Below are positions 61,845-64,000 of a DNA stretch of 64,000 bases, in pieces. A program made the translations under genes and the position numbers. The notes under the pieces are model-generated. The model was given only the letters and a program-made list of their open reading frames with translations, had not been told where the DNA came from and searched no databases. How positions within the stretch are numbered: position 1 is the first letter of the stretch; each line of letters opens with the position of its first letter. Source of the stretch: Marinospirillum alkalitolerans (GTDB taxonomy: Bacteria; Pseudomonadota; Gammaproteobacteria; Pseudomonadales; Halomonadaceae); assembly GCF_045055655.1 (NCBI RefSeq), contig NZ_JBANFI010000002.1, positions 62,001 to 126,000 of the forward strand, in the 5' to 3' direction.

Positions 61845-64000
61845 TTATTGACACGCCTCACAACCTAGCTCATCCAGTTCCGCCGCCTGAGGCGCACGCT
61901 GCGCGCTATGGCCTTTGAGGAAGTCATCGACCCCCTTAGGTGCAGCAGAGACAGGCGCTTTCGGCGCTGTTTCCTGCGGCGCTTGGGGCGCGGATTGGTT
62001 AGAAACCGCATTCAAGGTACCGCGATCCACGGTTGATTTTTCAACTGAGGTCGCGCCCAGTGCACGCAGGTAATAGGTGGTTTTCAGGCCACGATACCAA
62101 GCCATGCGATAGGTGACATCAAGCTTCTTGCCAGAGACACCCTTGATATAGAGGTTCAGCGATTGCGCTTGGTCGATCCACTTCTGGCGACGCGATGCGG
62201 CATCCACTAACCATTTTGGTTCGATTTCAAAAGCCGTGGCATAGCGCTGGCGAATCTCTTCTGGAATCCGCTCAATCGGCTGCAAGGAACCATCGTAGTA
62301 TTTGATATCGTTGACCATCACCTCATCCCACAGATCCAGTGCTTTTAAATCCTGCACCATGTAGGGGTTGATCACGGTGAACTCACCAGACAGGTTCGAC
62401 TTCACAAAGAGGTTTTGATAGGTCGGCTCAATCGATTGCGACACGCCACAGATATTGGAAATGGTCGCCGTGGGGGCAATCGCCATGACATTGGAGTTAC
62501 GCATCCCTTGCTGCTGGACTTTAGCGCGCAGACGGACCCAGTCTTGAGTCGAGGAGCGATCCACCTCGATAAACTGCTCACCACGCTCTGCCACCAGGCG
62601 CTCAATCGAATCGATAGGCAGGACACCTTGGCTCCACAAGGAACCAGCGTAGGTTTCATAGCTGCCACGCTCAGCGGCCAGATCAGAAGAAGCTTCAATC
62701 GCAAAATAGCTCACCAGCTCCATCGAGCGATCAGCAAACTCCACACCCGCATCTGAGGCATAGGCAATACCCAGCTTATAAAGTGCATCCTGAAAGCCCA
62801 TAATGCCCAGCCCAACGGGGCGGTGTTTCAAATTCGAGTTGCGTGCCTGAGGAACGGCGTAGTAGTTGATATCGATGACATTATCGAGCATCCGTACTGC
62901 GACCTTGACGCTGCGCTGTAATTTCTCAACATCCAGCTCACCTTGGGCATTGATATGACGCACTAGGTTAATCGAGCCAAGATTACAAACAGCGATTTCA
63001 TCCGCGCTGGTGTTCAGCGTGATTTCTGTGCACAGGTTCGAAGAGTGCACCACACCCACATGCTGCTGAGGTGAGCGCAGGTTGCAAGGATCTTTAAAGG
63101 TGATCCAGGGATGGCCGGTTTCAAACAGCATTGAGAGCATCTTGCGCCACAAATCAGCGGCTTTAATACGCTTGAACAGCTTGATCTCGCCTGCTTGCGC
63201 CTGCGCCTCATAAGCCTCATAGGCTTCTTTAAACGCCAGACCATACAGATCGTGCAAATCAGGCACATCATTGGGTGAGAAGAGGGTCCATTCTTTATCC
63301 TCAAAGACACGCTGCATAAAGAGATCCGGTACCCAGTTCGCCGTGTTCATATCATGGGTACGACGACGATCATCACCGGTGTTTTTACGCAGCTCAAGGA
63401 ACTCTTCAATATCCAAGTGCCAGGTTTCGAGATACGCACAGACTGCGCCCTTGCGCTTACCGCCTTGGTTCACTGCCACGGCCGTATCATTGACCACTTT
63501 CAGGAAGGGCACTACACCTTGGCTCTTACCATTGGTGCCTTTGATGCGTGAACCCATCGCGCGAATTGGCGTCCAGTCATTACCTAGACCACCCGCCCAT
63601 TTAGAGAGCATGGCGTTATCGTGGATCGCGTTATAGATCGCATCCAGATCATCCGGTACGGTGGTGAGATAGCAGCTCGAAAGCTGGCTGCGTACTGTGC
63701 CTGAGTTAAACAGAGTCGGGGTCGACGCCATATAATCAAACGCTGACAGCAGTTGATAGAACTCGATAGCGCGCGCTTCGCGGTCATCCTCATTTAATGC
63801 CAAGCCCATCGCCACACGCATAAACATCACCTGCGGCAACTCATAGCGTACATCTTCATGATGCAGGAAATAGCGATCATAGAGGGTTTGCAGGCCGAGG
63901 TAGGTAAACTGATTATCGGCTTCTGGATTCAGCGCCGCACCCAGACGCTCCAGATCAAACTCGGCTAAACGTGGGTCGAGCTGACCAAATGCGATCCCCT
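61845..64000 (-). CDS. nrdA: Ribonucleoside-diphosphate reductase subunit alpha (partial, 5' end beyond window)
   Basis: Catalytic large subunit of class Ia ribonucleotide reductase, about 718 residues present, with the N-terminal ATP-cone part outside the window. The frame stays open to the window edge and reads FTYLGLQTLYDRYFL, the usual sequence. Catalytic segments present: SQLSSCYLTTVPDD (redox Cys), NLCTEITLNTS and EIAVCNLGSINLVRH (active-site Asn-Cys-Glu and second Cys), and the tandem tyrosines of the radical path in RGLKTTYYLRALGA. C-terminal redox pair GCEACQ. The C-terminal linker (about 40 residues, Ala/Pro/Gln-rich) precedes it. Confidence 0.96.
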   Translation of the reverse strand, partial: GIAFGQLDPRLAEFDLERLGAALNPEADNQFTYLGLQTLYDRYFLHHEDVRYELPQVMFMRVAMGLALNEDDREARAIEFYQLLSAFDYMASTPTLFNSGTVRSQLSSCYLTTVPDDLDAIYNAIHDNAMLSKWAGGLGNDWTPIRAMGSRIKGTNGKSQGVVPFLKVVNDTAVAVNQGGKRKGAVCAYLETWHLDIEEFLELRKNTGDDRRRTHDMNTANWVPDLFMQRVFEDKEWTLFSPNDVPDLHDLYGLAFKEAYEAYEAQAQAGEIKLFKRIKAADLWRKMLSMLFETGHPWITFKDPCNLRSPQQHVGVVHSSNLCTEITLNTSADEIAVCNLGSINLVRHINAQGELDVEKLQRSVKVAVRMLDNVIDINYYAVPQARNSNLKHRPVGLGIMGFQDALYKLGIAYASDAGVEFADRSMELVSYFAIEASSDLAAERGSYETYAGSLWSQGVLPIDSIERLVAERGEQFIEVDRSSTQDWVRLRAKVQQQGMRNSNVMAIAPTATISNICGVSQSIEPTYQNLFVKSNLSGEFTVINPYMVQDLKALDLWDEVMVNDIKYYDGSLQPIERIPEEIRQRYATAFEIEPKWLVDAASRRQKWIDQAQSLNLYIKGVSGKKLDVTYRMAWYRGLKTTYYLRALGATSVEKSTVDRGTLNAVSNQSAPQAPQETAPKAPVSAAPKGVDDFLKGHSAQRAPQAAELDELGCEACQ

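Overview
The window is a gammaproteobacterial chromosome segment with an Oceanospirillales-like gene set: malate synthase G, NtrB/NtrC, DbpA, a class Ia ribonucleotide reductase, an LpoB lipoprotein cluster and SapC-family proteins. Genus is not fixed by the sequence; a marine or halophilic Oceanospirillaceae/Halomonadaceae relative (Marinospirillum-like) is my best inference. No rRNA, tRNA or CRISPR array was seen.

Layout. 1-9.1 kb, minus strand: sbcD (cut by the window edge), a TraF_2-type outer-membrane protein, SapC paralogue 1, a lipoprotein, the lipoprotein set COG3014-lpoB-LPP20, and a lysophospholipase-like hydrolase. 9.2-13 kb, plus strand: dbpA, a chemoreceptor and a small secreted DUF4168 protein. 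13.2-20.9 kb, minus strand: glcB, glnG-glnL (with a candidate NtrC box upstream) and an RstAB-like two-component pair. 21.2-33.4 kb: a surface-polysaccharide locus (manC, gmd, rmd, glycosyltransferases, wzm, wzt, a DUF4214-methyltransferase) with the same gene set as the Pseudomonas A-band D-rhamnan locus. 33.7-39.8 kb: two large DUF4214-headed surface proteins, the first with strong highly-expressed-gene codon bias, a near-consensus promoter and structured untranslated regions. 40.2-44.2 kb: SapC paralogue 2, a DUF1566 lipoprotein, and an acyltransferase between two internally duplicated DUF6447-like proteins. 44.3-49.2 kb is an accessory/recombination region: a tandem 1.16-kb duplication carrying an Rpn-family nuclease, a decapitated UvrD/Rep helicase, two related arrays of short palindromic repeats behind an identical 35-bp leader, and a class II Fic protein. 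49.5-54.5 kb: a DUF4382 lipoprotein, then a polyprenyl-phosphate sugar transferase and two glycosyltransferases. 54.6-59.1 kb: a complete type I secretion system (TolC-like, HlyD-like, PrtD-like). The window ends with an SH3 protein and nrdB-nrdA.

How it fits together. The most interesting reading is a Caulobacter/Campylobacter-style S-layer system: an abundant RTX-like surface protein (33718-37353) and a companion, a type I exporter about 20 kb away, an ABC-exported O-polysaccharide that could anchor the layer, two SapC proteins, and a DUF4214 module shared by the putative layer proteins and the glycan methyltransferase. The links between these parts are inferred from family knowledge and proximity, not demonstrated.
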